Counted from the stretch's first letter, positions 1 through 6,613 are shown. The stretch: DNA of 11,026 nucleotides from an archaeon (GCA_020444005.1 JAHLLU010000038.1:1-11026), one strand, 5' to 3'. A program made the numbers and translations. The notes: a model not told the origin generated them from the letters alone.

Positions 1-446
1 ATAATACGATCCAGCAATAATCGGGTTAAGAGGAAAGAAGCTAAGTGATTGACACAGAAAACCATCTCGATCCCGTCTTTGTTCAACTCTCTACCGGTAT
101 TATGCATTCCAGCATTATTCACCAAGACATCAATCCTAGGAATAATATCCAAAATCTCAGCGCCAGCCCTTCTAACTTGATCTAAGTCAGAGAAATCAGC
201 AAAGACGAGATCAACATTAACTCCGTTTTTAGTCTCAATCTCAGTTTTCACTGATGAAGCCTTCTCCCGGTTACGACATACGAGAACTAGATCACCGCCG
301 CCTTCTGCGATTCGTTTTGCAGCGGCGTATCCGACACCAGAGGTTGCCCCAGTTACAATACAGGTTTTTCCATCGAGACTAACATTGGTCCTCTTCTGAG
401 GCATACGACCATTGACTATAAACTGTAACTCGTCTGGGAGATTCAT
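1..446 (-). CDS. Short-chain dehydrogenase/reductase (SDR), N-terminal part, cut by window edge
   Basis: An NAD(P)-dependent oxidoreductase of the SDR superfamily (Rossmann fold). I translated 148 residues from the ATG at 444-446; the C-terminal half lies beyond base 1. Visible hallmarks are the cofactor glycine motif TGATSGVG (residues 32-39), ADFSDL (83-88, the acidic residue near the adenine), NNAG (110-113) and VNHLASFLLT (132-141), which contains the conserved structural/catalytic Asn. The last stretch resembles the NHLGHFLLT of retinol-dehydrogenase-like SDRs. The catalytic Ser and YxxxK are not in the window, so activity cannot be judged. About 24 residues precede the first beta strand. 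It starts 8 nt after the stop of the NTF2-like gene, with AAGGA just upstream, so the two are almost certainly one transcript. The substrate is unknown; lipid or isoprenoid alcohols are possible for this subgroup. Family call is sure, function open. Confidence 0.92.
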   Translation of the reverse strand, partial: MNLPDELQFIVNGRMPQKRTNVSLDGKTCIVTGATSGVGYAAAKRIAEGGGDLVLVCRNREKASSVKTEIETKNGVNVDLVFADFSDLDQVRRAGAEILDIIPRIDVLVNNAGMHNTGRELNKDGIEMVFCVNHLASFLLTRLLLDRI

Positions 447-454
447 AATTATCC

Positions 455-916
455 TTATCCAAAGTATCGTTTCATGAAGCCACGGTAGTGTTTATGGAAC
501 CAAGGGATACCGTTGAAGATATCGCCCCAGAGATCATAGTAGTCTCGTTGTTCAATTATGCGATTATCATCTGCGATAGTGAGCTTTGTAGTTCCATATA
601 TTGGTGTGCTTGGCCATTTCTTGAACATCATCTCCATCTTCCATTCAAAGAAGAATACATGGGACCCTTCTACCACGGTAAAAATATCCATTGATAATTG
701 TTCGCAGCAGTCTGTCAACCTGTTACATAACTCGATAAAGGCTTCTTTTCCCTCGATCCTCTGTATGGTATCTTGGAAGACAATATCATTATGATAGTAA
801 GGAAATATGTGTGACCAGTCTGGTTTTCCCACCTTGTTGTAGGTCTTGCTCCAGAGTTCCTTTATTAGTTCAGCTGTCAACGGCTCCGTGATGGCTAAAT
901 TTGTATCATCTAGCAT
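455..916 (-). CDS. NTF2/SnoaL-like family protein
   Basis: A 153-aa cone-shaped alpha+beta-barrel protein of the NTF2/SnoaL-like superfamily, whose members include isomerases, hydrolases, cyclases and non-catalytic ligand binders. Features seen are an N-terminal helix with LWSKTY, then HNDIVFQDTIQRIEGKEAF (residues about 43-61, the typical 'DPIQRIEG' region), aromatic-rich strands (FFFEWKMEM), and a late EQRDYYDLWGDIF segment followed by a basic tail (FMKRYFG). From memory, the QRIEG...RDYFDLG pattern is that of a bacterial NTF2-like family encoded beside SDR genes in lipid-modification operons; that is recollection, not a search result. The ATG at 914-916 is chosen because a strong GGAGGT lies 8 nt upstream; the ATG at 918-920 is in another frame and closes after four codons. 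It is first in an operon with the SDR gene. Cytoplasmic: no signal or membrane segment. Substrate unknown. Confidence 0.85.
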   Translation of the reverse strand: MLDDTNLAITEPLTAELIKELWSKTYNKVGKPDWSHIFPYYHNDIVFQDTIQRIEGKEAFIELCNRLTDCCEQLSMDIFTVVEGSHVFFFEWKMEMMFKKWPSTPIYGTTKLTIADDNRIIEQRDYYDLWGDIFNGIPWFHKHYRGFMKRYFG

Positions 917-924
917 TCATTCCA

Positions 925-930
925 ACCTCC
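925..930 (-). promoter_or_regulatory. Shine-Dalgarno site of the NTF2-like gene
   Basis: On the minus strand the bases read GGAGGT, complementary to the 16S rRNA 3' end, 8 nt before the ATG at 916. This fixes the start of the NTF2-like gene and shows that at least some genes here use leadered, SD-dependent initiation. Confidence 0.7.
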
Positions 931-982
931 GAAAAGTTAGACTCAGTAAACTGGTCCACGGCATGTATTATTTCGGGAATAG

Positions 983-992
983 TAATATTTAA
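983..992 (-). promoter_or_regulatory. Putative TATA box of the NTF2-like/SDR operon
   Basis: The minus strand reads TTAAATATTA in an AT-rich stretch about 70 nt upstream of the ATG at 916. An archaeal TATA box here would start transcription near base 960 and leave a leader of roughly 45 nt, consistent with the SD site. Assigned by eye; no start-site data. Confidence 0.35.
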
Positions 993-1030
993 GAAATCGC
1001 GGATAAAATGAGCAAATCATAGTAATTCAA

Positions 1031-1068
1031 GGATAAAAAGGAATAAACCCCCGTTTAACACAGGGTTT
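1031..1068 (-). terminator. Possible terminator downstream of the MetRS-beta-like gene
   Basis: On the minus strand, about 20 nt past the stop codon at 1090, AAACCC and GGGTTT (plus-strand 1063-1068 and 1045-1050) can pair across a 12-nt loop. A pyrimidine/T-rich run with five consecutive Ts follows. The stem is short. Archaeal termination depends mainly on T tracts, so the T-rich run may matter more than the hairpin. Confidence 0.3.
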
Positions 1069-1089
1069 TGAATAATTATTCAGCGAAGA

Positions 1090-1422
1090 TTAGGTGATCT
1101 TTGCGCCATTCTCAATGGGCTTATCCGTGGTTAGCAATACACATTTGTCATCTATCTCAGCAGCTAACAACATACCATAGCTCATCTCTCCGAATATCTT
1201 GGCTGGTTTAAGGTTGACAATAACTGGAATAACCTTACCAACCAGTTCCTCAGCTCTGTAATAATCTACTAAGCTACTAAGAATCTGGCGCAACTCATCT
1301 TCTCCGCAGTCTACCTTGAGCCTGTATAGCTTGTCCGAGCCTTCTACTTTCTCGCAGGTCTTTATGGTGCCTATTCTGATGTCTAGTTTCTTGAAGTCCT
1401 TGTATGATGCTTCTTCTGGCAA
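1090..1422 (-). CDS. Methionyl-tRNA synthetase beta-subunit-like tRNA-binding protein
   Basis: A 110-aa stand-alone OB-fold tRNA-binding domain of the Arc1p/EMAP-II/MetRS-C-terminal type. In many archaea this domain is encoded apart from the catalytic MetRS and acts in trans as its beta subunit, raising tRNA affinity. Family features are LDIRIGTI (residues about 13-20), VEGSDKLYRLKVDCGE (26-41), RQILSSLVDYY (45-55), VNLKPAKIFGEMSYGMLLAA (69-88) and a hydrophobic C-terminal strand. Length is normal for the stand-alone form. The start is TTG at 1420-1422: an in-frame TGA lies three codons upstream, and GGTGAT stands 5 nt before the TTG. The catalytic MetRS gene is not in the window, so the partner is inferred. 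A general tRNA-binding or chaperone-like role is the alternative. It is divergent from the 62-aa ORF. Confidence 0.9.
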   Translation of the reverse strand: MPEEASYKDFKKLDIRIGTIKTCEKVEGSDKLYRLKVDCGEDELRQILSSLVDYYRAEELVGKVIPVIVNLKPAKIFGEMSYGMLLAAEIDDKCVLLTTDKPIENGAKIT

Positions 1423-1427
1423 CTCTA

Positions 1428-1433
1428 ATCACC
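1428..1433 (-). promoter_or_regulatory. Shine-Dalgarno site supporting the TTG start
   Basis: The minus strand reads GGTGAT (within GGGGTGAT), a classic archaeal SD core, 5 nt before the TTG at 1422. No ATG or GTG is available in frame near here, so this site decides the start of the tRNA-binding protein. Confidence 0.6.
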
Positions 1434-1478
1434 CCAAAAAAGCAACACTTGCTTAAAACCTATACCCAAGCCCAGAAC

Positions 1479-1484
1479 ATATAT
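1479..1484 (+). promoter_or_regulatory. Putative TATA box for the 62-aa ORF, possibly shared by both strands
   Basis: ATATAT centred about 27 nt before the ATG at 1509 fits a leaderless archaeal promoter for the plus-strand small gene, which has no SD. The hexamer is its own reverse complement. On the minus strand it sits about 58 nt before the TTG at 1422, which would give a leader of about 30 nt carrying the GGTGAT site. It could therefore serve both divergent genes. Confidence 0.35.
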
Positions 1485-1508
1485 CCAGTCCTATCTAACA
1501 AATACACT

Positions 1509-1697
1509 ATGAAATACAAGGTACATAGATTTGAGATCAGGATGTCACGAGACCAACAAGCTCTCGAAGATTTTCTAAACCAACTTCCCGGAGAAGTAAT
1601 ATCAATAATCCCTAACGTACAGCCTCACATCACCATACTAGGAATGGGTGCCAGAGTCAGCTTTCTCTACATAGTAGAGAAAACAGCTACTGGGTGA
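1509..1697 (+). CDS. Small conserved-looking hypothetical protein (62 aa)
   Basis: I do not recognise a named family. The product begins MKYKVHRFEIRMSRDQQALE and continues with a probable alpha/beta layout: a beta strand (KVHRFEIRM), an amphipathic helix (DQQALEDFLNQL), a strand (EVISIIPNV) and a final strand (RVSFLYIVEKT). Such a compact, soluble, charged composition is typical of a genuine small archaeal protein rather than random translation. The frame stays open upstream to 1404, but the upstream residues look like translated promoter and overlap the MetRS-beta-like gene, so the ATG at 1509 is preferred. A TATA-like ATATAT about 27 nt upstream suggests a leaderless message. Its TGA at 1695-1697 overlaps the convergent M20 gene end by 11 nt. 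Function unknown. Confidence 0.65.
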   Translation: MKYKVHRFEIRMSRDQQALEDFLNQLPGEVISIIPNVQPHITILGMGARVSFLYIVEKTATG

Positions 1698-2892
1698 GGT
1701 ATTCGTAAGCGATCCTTGCATACATCTCTGAGACAGGTGGAAGCCATTCAAGTTTCACATGCTCGTTTGGTTGATGTGCGCCTCCGCGTTGGGGTCCTAT
1801 GTGGATGCATGATATTCCTTGTTCGCCTTGGAATATGTTGGCGTTTGTGATACCGTATGCGTACTCGTAGAGGGGTTTCTTACCCATAACAGTCTGATAC
1901 ACTTTATCCAAAGTCTGCATCAAGGGCTCAGTCTTCTCACAGATATAAGGCTCATATTTGGGTGGCTTGACACCAACCTCCACCTTGGACTTCAGTTCAA
2001 GGCTATCTACCAGCTTCCTCATATCATCTAAAGCATACTGGATCGATTCCCCCGGCACCAGAAGCCGGTTTACCTCAAAACGAGCGTTCTCGGGAATAAC
2101 AATACTATATTTCTCGTAACCACCCTCGGTCTTCAATGTACAGAGAGTACCCTTACCAAAGTTAGGATGCTCCATAAGGTTCAGTTTATCAAGATTGGCA
2201 ATAATTTTAGCTGCGTCCTCAACAGCATTCACACCAAGATGTGGTCTGAACCCATGGGCTGCTTTACCCTTCACTTTCACGTTGTAGAGTATCTTACCTG
2301 TGAGTCCAAGGGGTATTGGTTTGGTCTCGTCGCCACAGTAACTGTATGTGAGTACTACTCCATCTAGGCTTCTCCACTTGGGTACCTCCATCATCGCCCA
2401 AGCACCAATATCAGTGGCTTCTTGATCAACTACTCCGCTGAAGCTCAACTCACCGTTTAGCTCAACACCCGAATCAGCTACCGCCTTAATCATATTGAGA
2501 CTGCAAGCGATACCAGTTTTCATGTCACATGCGCCGCGCCCATAGAGTTTGCCTTCCTCGATGACTGCCTTGAATGGGTCTGTATCCCAGTCATCGCCAG
2601 CAGGCACGGTATCGGTATGAGCGTTATAGTTTAGGCGTTTTCCGGGTTTTCCCCAATTCATGGTGCCATAGATATTTGGTCTTTCATCTGCGACATACTG
2701 TAGCTCGGTTTTCATTCCATAGCTTTCGAGTTTTTCCTTGATGTAGTGTGCAAGGGCTTCCTCGTCACCTGTTACACTGGGGATGGCGATCATTTCCTCG
2801 CTGAGTTTAATTGTATAAGAATCATCGAGATGTCTTAGAATAGAATCAATCATGGTATCATGGATGCTGAAAACTGTTTTATTGCTTTTCAC
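1687..2892 (-). CDS. M20-family metallopeptidase/deacylase paralog, probably catalytically impaired
   Basis: A 401-aa member of the ArgE/DapE/CPG2 (M20) family, normally di-zinc hydrolases that remove acyl or aminoacyl groups. Fold features are present: AHTDTVP (H92 metal ligand, D94), GRGACDMKTG (D123 bridging ligand), the lid-domain GKAAHGF (H213) and GGAHQ (H373). Two key positions differ. The catalytic Glu of the DEE motif is Gln (DQEA, Q157; codon CAA at 2422-2424). The GEPS segment that supplies a metal-ligand Glu is replaced by TYSY (Y183 at the Glu position). The paralog at 5425-6582 keeps both. The reading frame is intact and well conserved elsewhere, so this looks like a maintained pseudo-enzyme or altered-activity protein, not a decaying gene. 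The GTG at 2892 gives the longest form. Met14 (2853) aligns better with the paralog's start and may be the true one. Divergent from the histidine kinase. Confidence 0.88.
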   Translation of the reverse strand: MKSNKTVFSIHDTMIDSILRHLDDSYTIKLSEEMIAIPSVTGDEEALAHYIKEKLESYGMKTELQYVADERPNIYGTMNWGKPGKRLNYNAHTDTVPAGDDWDTDPFKAVIEEGKLYGRGACDMKTGIACSLNMIKAVADSGVELNGELSFSGVVDQEATDIGAWAMMEVPKWRSLDGVVLTYSYCGDETKPIPLGLTGKILYNVKVKGKAAHGFRPHLGVNAVEDAAKIIANLDKLNLMEHPNFGKGTLCTLKTEGGYEKYSIVIPENARFEVNRLLVPGESIQYALDDMRKLVDSLELKSKVEVGVKPPKYEPYICEKTEPLMQTLDKVYQTVMGKKPLYEYAYGITNANIFQGEQGISCIHIGPQRGGAHQPNEHVKLEWLPPVSEMYARIAYEYLTQ

Positions 2893-2920
2893 TATTCAAC
2901 CCGTAACGATTGATCCAGAC

Positions 2921-2928
2921 CTATTATA
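2921..2928 (-). promoter_or_regulatory. Putative TATA box of the divergent M20 gene
   Basis: The minus strand reads CTATAATA about 33 nt before the GTG at 2892, placing a start site at about 2897. That gives a near-leaderless GTG start, or a 44-nt leader to the ATG at 2853. By eye only. Confidence 0.3.
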
Positions 2929-2962
2929 GCAGCCTCAACGGATGTATTTTTCTTATCATCAA

Positions 2963-2989
2963 ATAATTTTAGTATAATGATAAAATTAT
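2963..2989. repeat. AT-rich inverted repeat in the kinase/M20 divergent intergenic region
   Basis: ATAATTTTA (2963-2971) and TAAAATTAT (2981-2989) are perfect 9-bp inverted arms with a 9-nt spacer, a geometry suited to a dimeric regulator. A second small inverted pair, TAAAAT/ATTTTA, lies at 2992-3006. The stretch 2893-3076 is very AT-rich, so such symmetry can arise by chance. No regulator gene is adjacent. Confidence 0.4.
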
Positions 2990-3013
2990 CTTAAAATGTA
3001 ATTTTATTAAAGA

Positions 3014-3021
3014 AAATATAT
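3014..3021 (+). promoter_or_regulatory. Putative TATA box of the histidine kinase gene
   Basis: AAATATAT, preceded by purines, lies so that transcription would begin near 3045, about 32 nt before the ATG at 3077. A second candidate, TATATA at 3053-3058, is only about 21 nt from the ATG (centre to start), rather close for a leaderless start. Confidence 0.3.
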
Positions 3022-3076
3022 CGAAAATCGAATGAAAACGTATTAATGGACGTATATACTGTAGTGGTTGATTTCA

Positions 3077-5428
3077 ATGCCTGCTATCGATCCCGGTTTC
3101 CAAGACAGCATATACCGGAAACTAGTTGACCAAAACCTAGAACCAGTCTCAATAATAAAAGCAGGCAAGATAATCTATGCTAATAAAGCATTAGCTGAAC
3201 TCGTTGGCATAAATAATCCTCAAGAACTTTTAGGTACAAACTCGTTTCGATGGGCTCTCCCACAAGATGCTGATAGAATTAAGAGATATGCCCAAGACAG
3301 ACTAGAAGGGAAAGATGCTCCAAGGGTATACAGTTTTAGTATCAAGTCACAAAATAATGAGATAAAAATAGTTGAGGCAAAGGTAGATGAGATAGAGATC
3401 AACGGAGAACCTCTTGTCCTTATTCAGATGAAGGATATCACCCAGATCGTGGAATCAGAGCGCAGATTTGAAAACCTACTCAACTTAGCTCCAGTATCAA
3501 TTATGACCTTCTCTTTACTCGGCTACGCCACATCATGCAACAGAGCAACTGTCGAGCTTACAGGATACGATGAGGACGAGATTGTAGGAAAACATCTGAC
3601 TCAACTCGGATATTTGAGTAGGAAGACTGCTATTGAAGGAGTGAAATACATCAGCCAAATACTACAGGGAAAAGCCAAGATGCCATACCCTTTCGCATAT
3701 AGAACGAAAAAAGGGGAAGATAGGTGGGCACAAGCATATTACCGGGTGATAGACAGACCGACGGGAGGCAAAGAGATCCTTGGAATCATTGAGGATATTA
3801 CAGAGTTTAGAAATCTGTTGGCTTCAATACAGGAAAGCGAAAAACAACTACGAGATTTCATTCGATCAGCAAGCGATGTCCTTTACCTATATGATGAGGA
3901 CTTAAAACTAGTTGATGCCAGCGAATCAGGGTATAAACTCATCAAAGAATACCTGCCAAGTTTACCAGTAAGTAGTTACATTGGAAAACATCTTCTCGAA
4001 ATAGTCCCAAACCTTGAGAAAGTGGGTAGATACACGGATTTTATTAAATTGAAAAAGACTGGTTCGCCAATTTTCTATGAGGATATCCAGAACCCATTAT
4101 ATGGTGACCGCTGGTGGTCAGTTAAAGCCTTCAAGGTCGGAGAGGGAATAGGAATCATCAGCCGAGACATTACGGATAGCAAGATTATAGAGGAAAAACT
4201 GGTTGAATCCGAGAGAAATCTACAGTCCAAGAACAATATAGCCGATATCTTCCTGAATCTACCAGATAATGAAATCTATAGAGGCGTCCTAAATTTGATC
4301 AGAGAGGAGTTTGAAAGCCCATACGGTATTGTAGGATTGATCAACGAAGACGGAGACCTTGTTCAAGAGACCTTCACAAAAGAGGTATGGAATGTTTGTC
4401 AAGTTGAAGATAAAACTCCTGTTTTTACCCATGATAACTGGGTTGGAATATTTGATACAGCGTTAAACAAGAAACAACCTGCAAGGATCAACTCTCCATT
4501 TACTGTGCCTATGGGTCATATTCCTATTACTCGTGCCTTGATATCTCCCATTATTTTCCGGGATAAAATGCTTGGCTGTCTATTGGTTGGTAACAAGGAG
4601 ACGGATTATACGAGTAAAGAGGAAAAAGAGCTTGTTGAGATAGCGAACTATGTTGCCCCAATCATCAATATGAGGATACAGAGGGAACAGCTCATAAAAC
4701 AATTGATTGAGGAAAGGGTCCGAGCTGAGCACGCCGAGGAAATGGAGCGTATAAAGTCTAACCTGATGAATACCGCTACACATGAGATTAGAACCCCGAT
4801 GACATCAATATTGGGGTACTCTGAGATCATCCGTGAGAAACTGGAGCAACTAAAGGAGACTGAACTTGTAAACTATTTTGAGGTACTTGAGAGAAACATA
4901 AAACGACTTGATGTCCTCAGCAGTGATCTACTGGACATCCAACGTATAGAGTTGGGGAGAATGGAGCTAAACAAGTCCAATGTTCTCGTGGAAAACATGT
5001 TGAATCAAGTCGAGGCTGAGCTTAATCCTATACTTAGCGAGAAGCATCAAGATATTGAGGTCACAAACAAAGCTCAAGGTACAAGTGTGCTTATGGATGA
5101 GCTTAGAATCATTCAGGTCTTGATTAACCTCATCGGGAACGCAAGTAAATTCTCAGATAAGAACTCAAGAATCGAGGTAATAACTGAGAAGAATCAGGAT
5201 AAATTAGTCTTCAAGATAGTCGATGAAGGCATAGGATTATCCAGAGAAGACATAGACAAACTATTCCAGCCATTCCCAGACATACACATACCTAACGTAT
5301 CCCATGGCTCAGGACTGGGACTCAGCGTATGCAAGGGAATCGTAGAACTTCACGATGGAGAAATTTGGGCTGAATCAAAGGGAAGGGGAAAAGGCTCCAC
5401 CTTCAGCTTTACACTACCTTTGAACTAA
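3077..5428 (+). CDS. Soluble sensor histidine kinase, PAS-PAS-PAS-GAF-HisKA-HATPase
   Basis: A 783-aa cytoplasmic sensor kinase with no signal peptide or membrane span. Order: PAS1 (about 17-125, with KAGKIIYANKALAELVG), PAS2 (about 130-245, ending IIEDITEF), PAS3 (about 257-370, ending ISRDITDS), GAF (about 395-535), a coiled-coil linker (about 535-560), HisKA with the phospho-acceptor motif THEIRTP (His569; codon 4781-4783), and an HATPase domain with N-box NLIGNASKF, G1 DEGIG, FQPF and G2 GSGLGL. All kinase motifs are intact, so autophosphorylation is expected. PAS/GAF ligands cannot be read from sequence; redox, gas or small-molecule sensing are possible. No response regulator is nearby, so it is an orphan kinase. 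The ATG at 3077 is preferred over an upstream in-frame TTG (3068), which lacks an SD. Its TAA overlaps the stop of the convergent M20 gene. Confidence 0.95.
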   Translation: MPAIDPGFQDSIYRKLVDQNLEPVSIIKAGKIIYANKALAELVGINNPQELLGTNSFRWALPQDADRIKRYAQDRLEGKDAPRVYSFSIKSQNNEIKIVEAKVDEIEINGEPLVLIQMKDITQIVESERRFENLLNLAPVSIMTFSLLGYATSCNRATVELTGYDEDEIVGKHLTQLGYLSRKTAIEGVKYISQILQGKAKMPYPFAYRTKKGEDRWAQAYYRVIDRPTGGKEILGIIEDITEFRNLLASIQESEKQLRDFIRSASDVLYLYDEDLKLVDASESGYKLIKEYLPSLPVSSYIGKHLLEIVPNLEKVGRYTDFIKLKKTGSPIFYEDIQNPLYGDRWWSVKAFKVGEGIGIISRDITDSKIIEEKLVESERNLQSKNNIADIFLNLPDNEIYRGVLNLIREEFESPYGIVGLINEDGDLVQETFTKEVWNVCQVEDKTPVFTHDNWVGIFDTALNKKQPARINSPFTVPMGHIPITRALISPIIFRDKMLGCLLVGNKETDYTSKEEKELVEIANYVAPIINMRIQREQLIKQLIEERVRAEHAEEMERIKSNLMNTATHEIRTPMTSILGYSEIIREKLEQLKETELVNYFEVLERNIKRLDVLSSDLLDIQRIELGRMELNKSNVLVENMLNQVEAELNPILSEKHQDIEVTNKAQGTSVLMDELRIIQVLINLIGNASKFSDKNSRIEVITEKNQDKLVFKIVDEGIGLSREDIDKLFQPFPDIHIPNVSHGSGLGLSVCKGIVELHDGEIWAESKGRGKGSTFSFTLPLN

Positions 5429-6582
5429 TCTAGGAAGCGGGCAGCTAGCTCAGTATAAACCTTTGTTACCGGTGGAATTGTATCAAGTTTAGTGTACTCG
5501 TTTTTCTGGTGTGTTCCACCCGCGTAAGGTCCAAGATGCATACAAGGTATACCACCCTCACCAGTGAAGGTATTCGCATCAGTGATACTGCTACTGTACT
5601 CATATTCACATTTCCTACCCATAACGTCCCTGTATGTCTCGTCGAAGAGCTTCACGAATGGAGTCTCTTTATCCAAGACATATGACGCGTAGAGCGGCGG
5701 CTTGGTCTTTACCTCTACCTTTGCCTCAAGATTCAGTGATTTCACCAGTTTCTCCATATCCTTGATGACACCCTCAACGGTCTCACCGGGCACCGTAAGG
5801 CGATTTACCTCGAATCTGCACTCAGCAGGTACAACGACGCTATAGACCTTGTATCCTCCCTCGATCTTCAGTGTACTGTAGTTGCCTTGGAAGCCTTCTT
5901 TCTCGGCTATCTTGAGTTTTGGAAGGTTTGCTAGAATGATTCCTGCTTGTTCTACAGCGTTGATGCCTGCCTGTGGATGGAATCCATGGGCTGCTTTACC
6001 ATAAACATAGACATCGTAGAGTACTTTACCTGTGATGCCCAGTGGCGTGGGGTTTTCTTTCATGCCTGTGCTGGGCTCTCCGAGCACAATTGCGTCCACC
6101 TTACCCCAGTCAGTCTTAAGCATAGCCTTGGCACCCTCACCGTAAGCTTCCTCATCAATAACACCCGCAAAACTCAACTCACCATTAAACTCGTGACTAC
6201 TATCAACAAAAGCCTTCAACATACTCAATGCGCAGGCTAGTCCAGCCTTCATATCATTGGCGCCTAGCCCATAGATGTTACCGTCTTTCTTCACTGGCTT
6301 GAATGGGTCGGTCTCCCACCCCGGCACGACTGGCACCGTGTCCAAGTGGCCTCCAAAGTTGAGCCTCTTACCCGGTTTTGTTCCCTCTAGCTTTCCATAG
6401 ATGTTTGGCCGGTTCGGCTCTACCATGTGTAGCTCTGTTTTTAATCCTAAACTTTCTAGCTCATCTTGTAGATAATGAGCTAGTTCTTTTTCCTGTTTCA
6501 CGACGCTGGGGATGGCGATCATCTCTTCCAGCTTTTTGATTGTGTAATCGTGGTCTATTTTTTTGAGCAAATCGTCGTGCAT
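5425..6582 (-). CDS. M20-family metallopeptidase/deacylase (ArgE/DapE-like), intact active site
   Basis: A 385-aa di-zinc hydrolase of the M20 family. All expected active-site elements are visible: GGHLDTVP (H79 ligand, D81), GLGANDMKAG (D110 bridging ligand), DEEAYGEG (E144 catalytic base, E145 ligand), VLGEPST (E169 ligand), the lid-domain GKAAHGF (H199) and GGTHQ (H359 ligand). Family members include acetylornithine deacetylase, succinyl-diaminopimelate desuccinylase, LysK-type enzymes and dipeptidases. Motifs alone do not choose between them, and no arginine or lysine pathway genes are adjacent. It is clearly paralogous to the gene at 1687-2892, sharing EMIAIPSV, PGKRLN, NGELSF, GKAAHGF and RFEVNRL. 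The ATG at 6580-6582 lacks an SD but has a TATA-like box about 26 nt upstream, suggesting a leaderless message. Its stop codon interlocks with that of the kinase on the other strand. Confidence 0.94.
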   Translation of the reverse strand: MHDDLLKKIDHDYTIKKLEEMIAIPSVVKQEKELAHYLQDELESLGLKTELHMVEPNRPNIYGKLEGTKPGKRLNFGGHLDTVPVVPGWETDPFKPVKKDGNIYGLGANDMKAGLACALSMLKAFVDSSHEFNGELSFAGVIDEEAYGEGAKAMLKTDWGKVDAIVLGEPSTGMKENPTPLGITGKVLYDVYVYGKAAHGFHPQAGINAVEQAGIILANLPKLKIAEKEGFQGNYSTLKIEGGYKVYSVVVPAECRFEVNRLTVPGETVEGVIKDMEKLVKSLNLEAKVEVKTKPPLYASYVLDKETPFVKLFDETYRDVMGRKCEYEYSSSITDANTFTGEGGIPCMHLGPYAGGTHQKNEYTKLDTIPPVTKVYTELAARFLD

Positions 6583-6602
6583 AGTGGCATAAGGTTGGCT
6601 GG

Positions 6603-6613
6603 ATATGTATATT
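6603..6613 (-). promoter_or_regulatory. Putative TATA box of the intact M20 gene
   Basis: The minus strand reads ATATACATAT, centred about 26 nt before the ATG at 6582, with no SD between. This is the expected spacing for a leaderless archaeal message. It lies in the 36-nt gap after the ligase stop codon. Confidence 0.4.

Noticed and set aside
488..794. Overlapping open frames antisense to the NTF2-like gene
   Set aside because: They are shadows of a well-supported gene with its own SD; no protein features.
1404..1508. Longer version of the small plus-strand ORF starting at 1404
   Set aside because: The added 35 residues overlap the MetRS-beta-like gene and its SD, and look like translated promoter. 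The product reads as a protein only from the ATG at 1509.
3068..3076. TTG start for the histidine kinase
   Set aside because: No SD fits it, and an ATG follows three codons later in frame. Nothing in the family requires the three extra residues.
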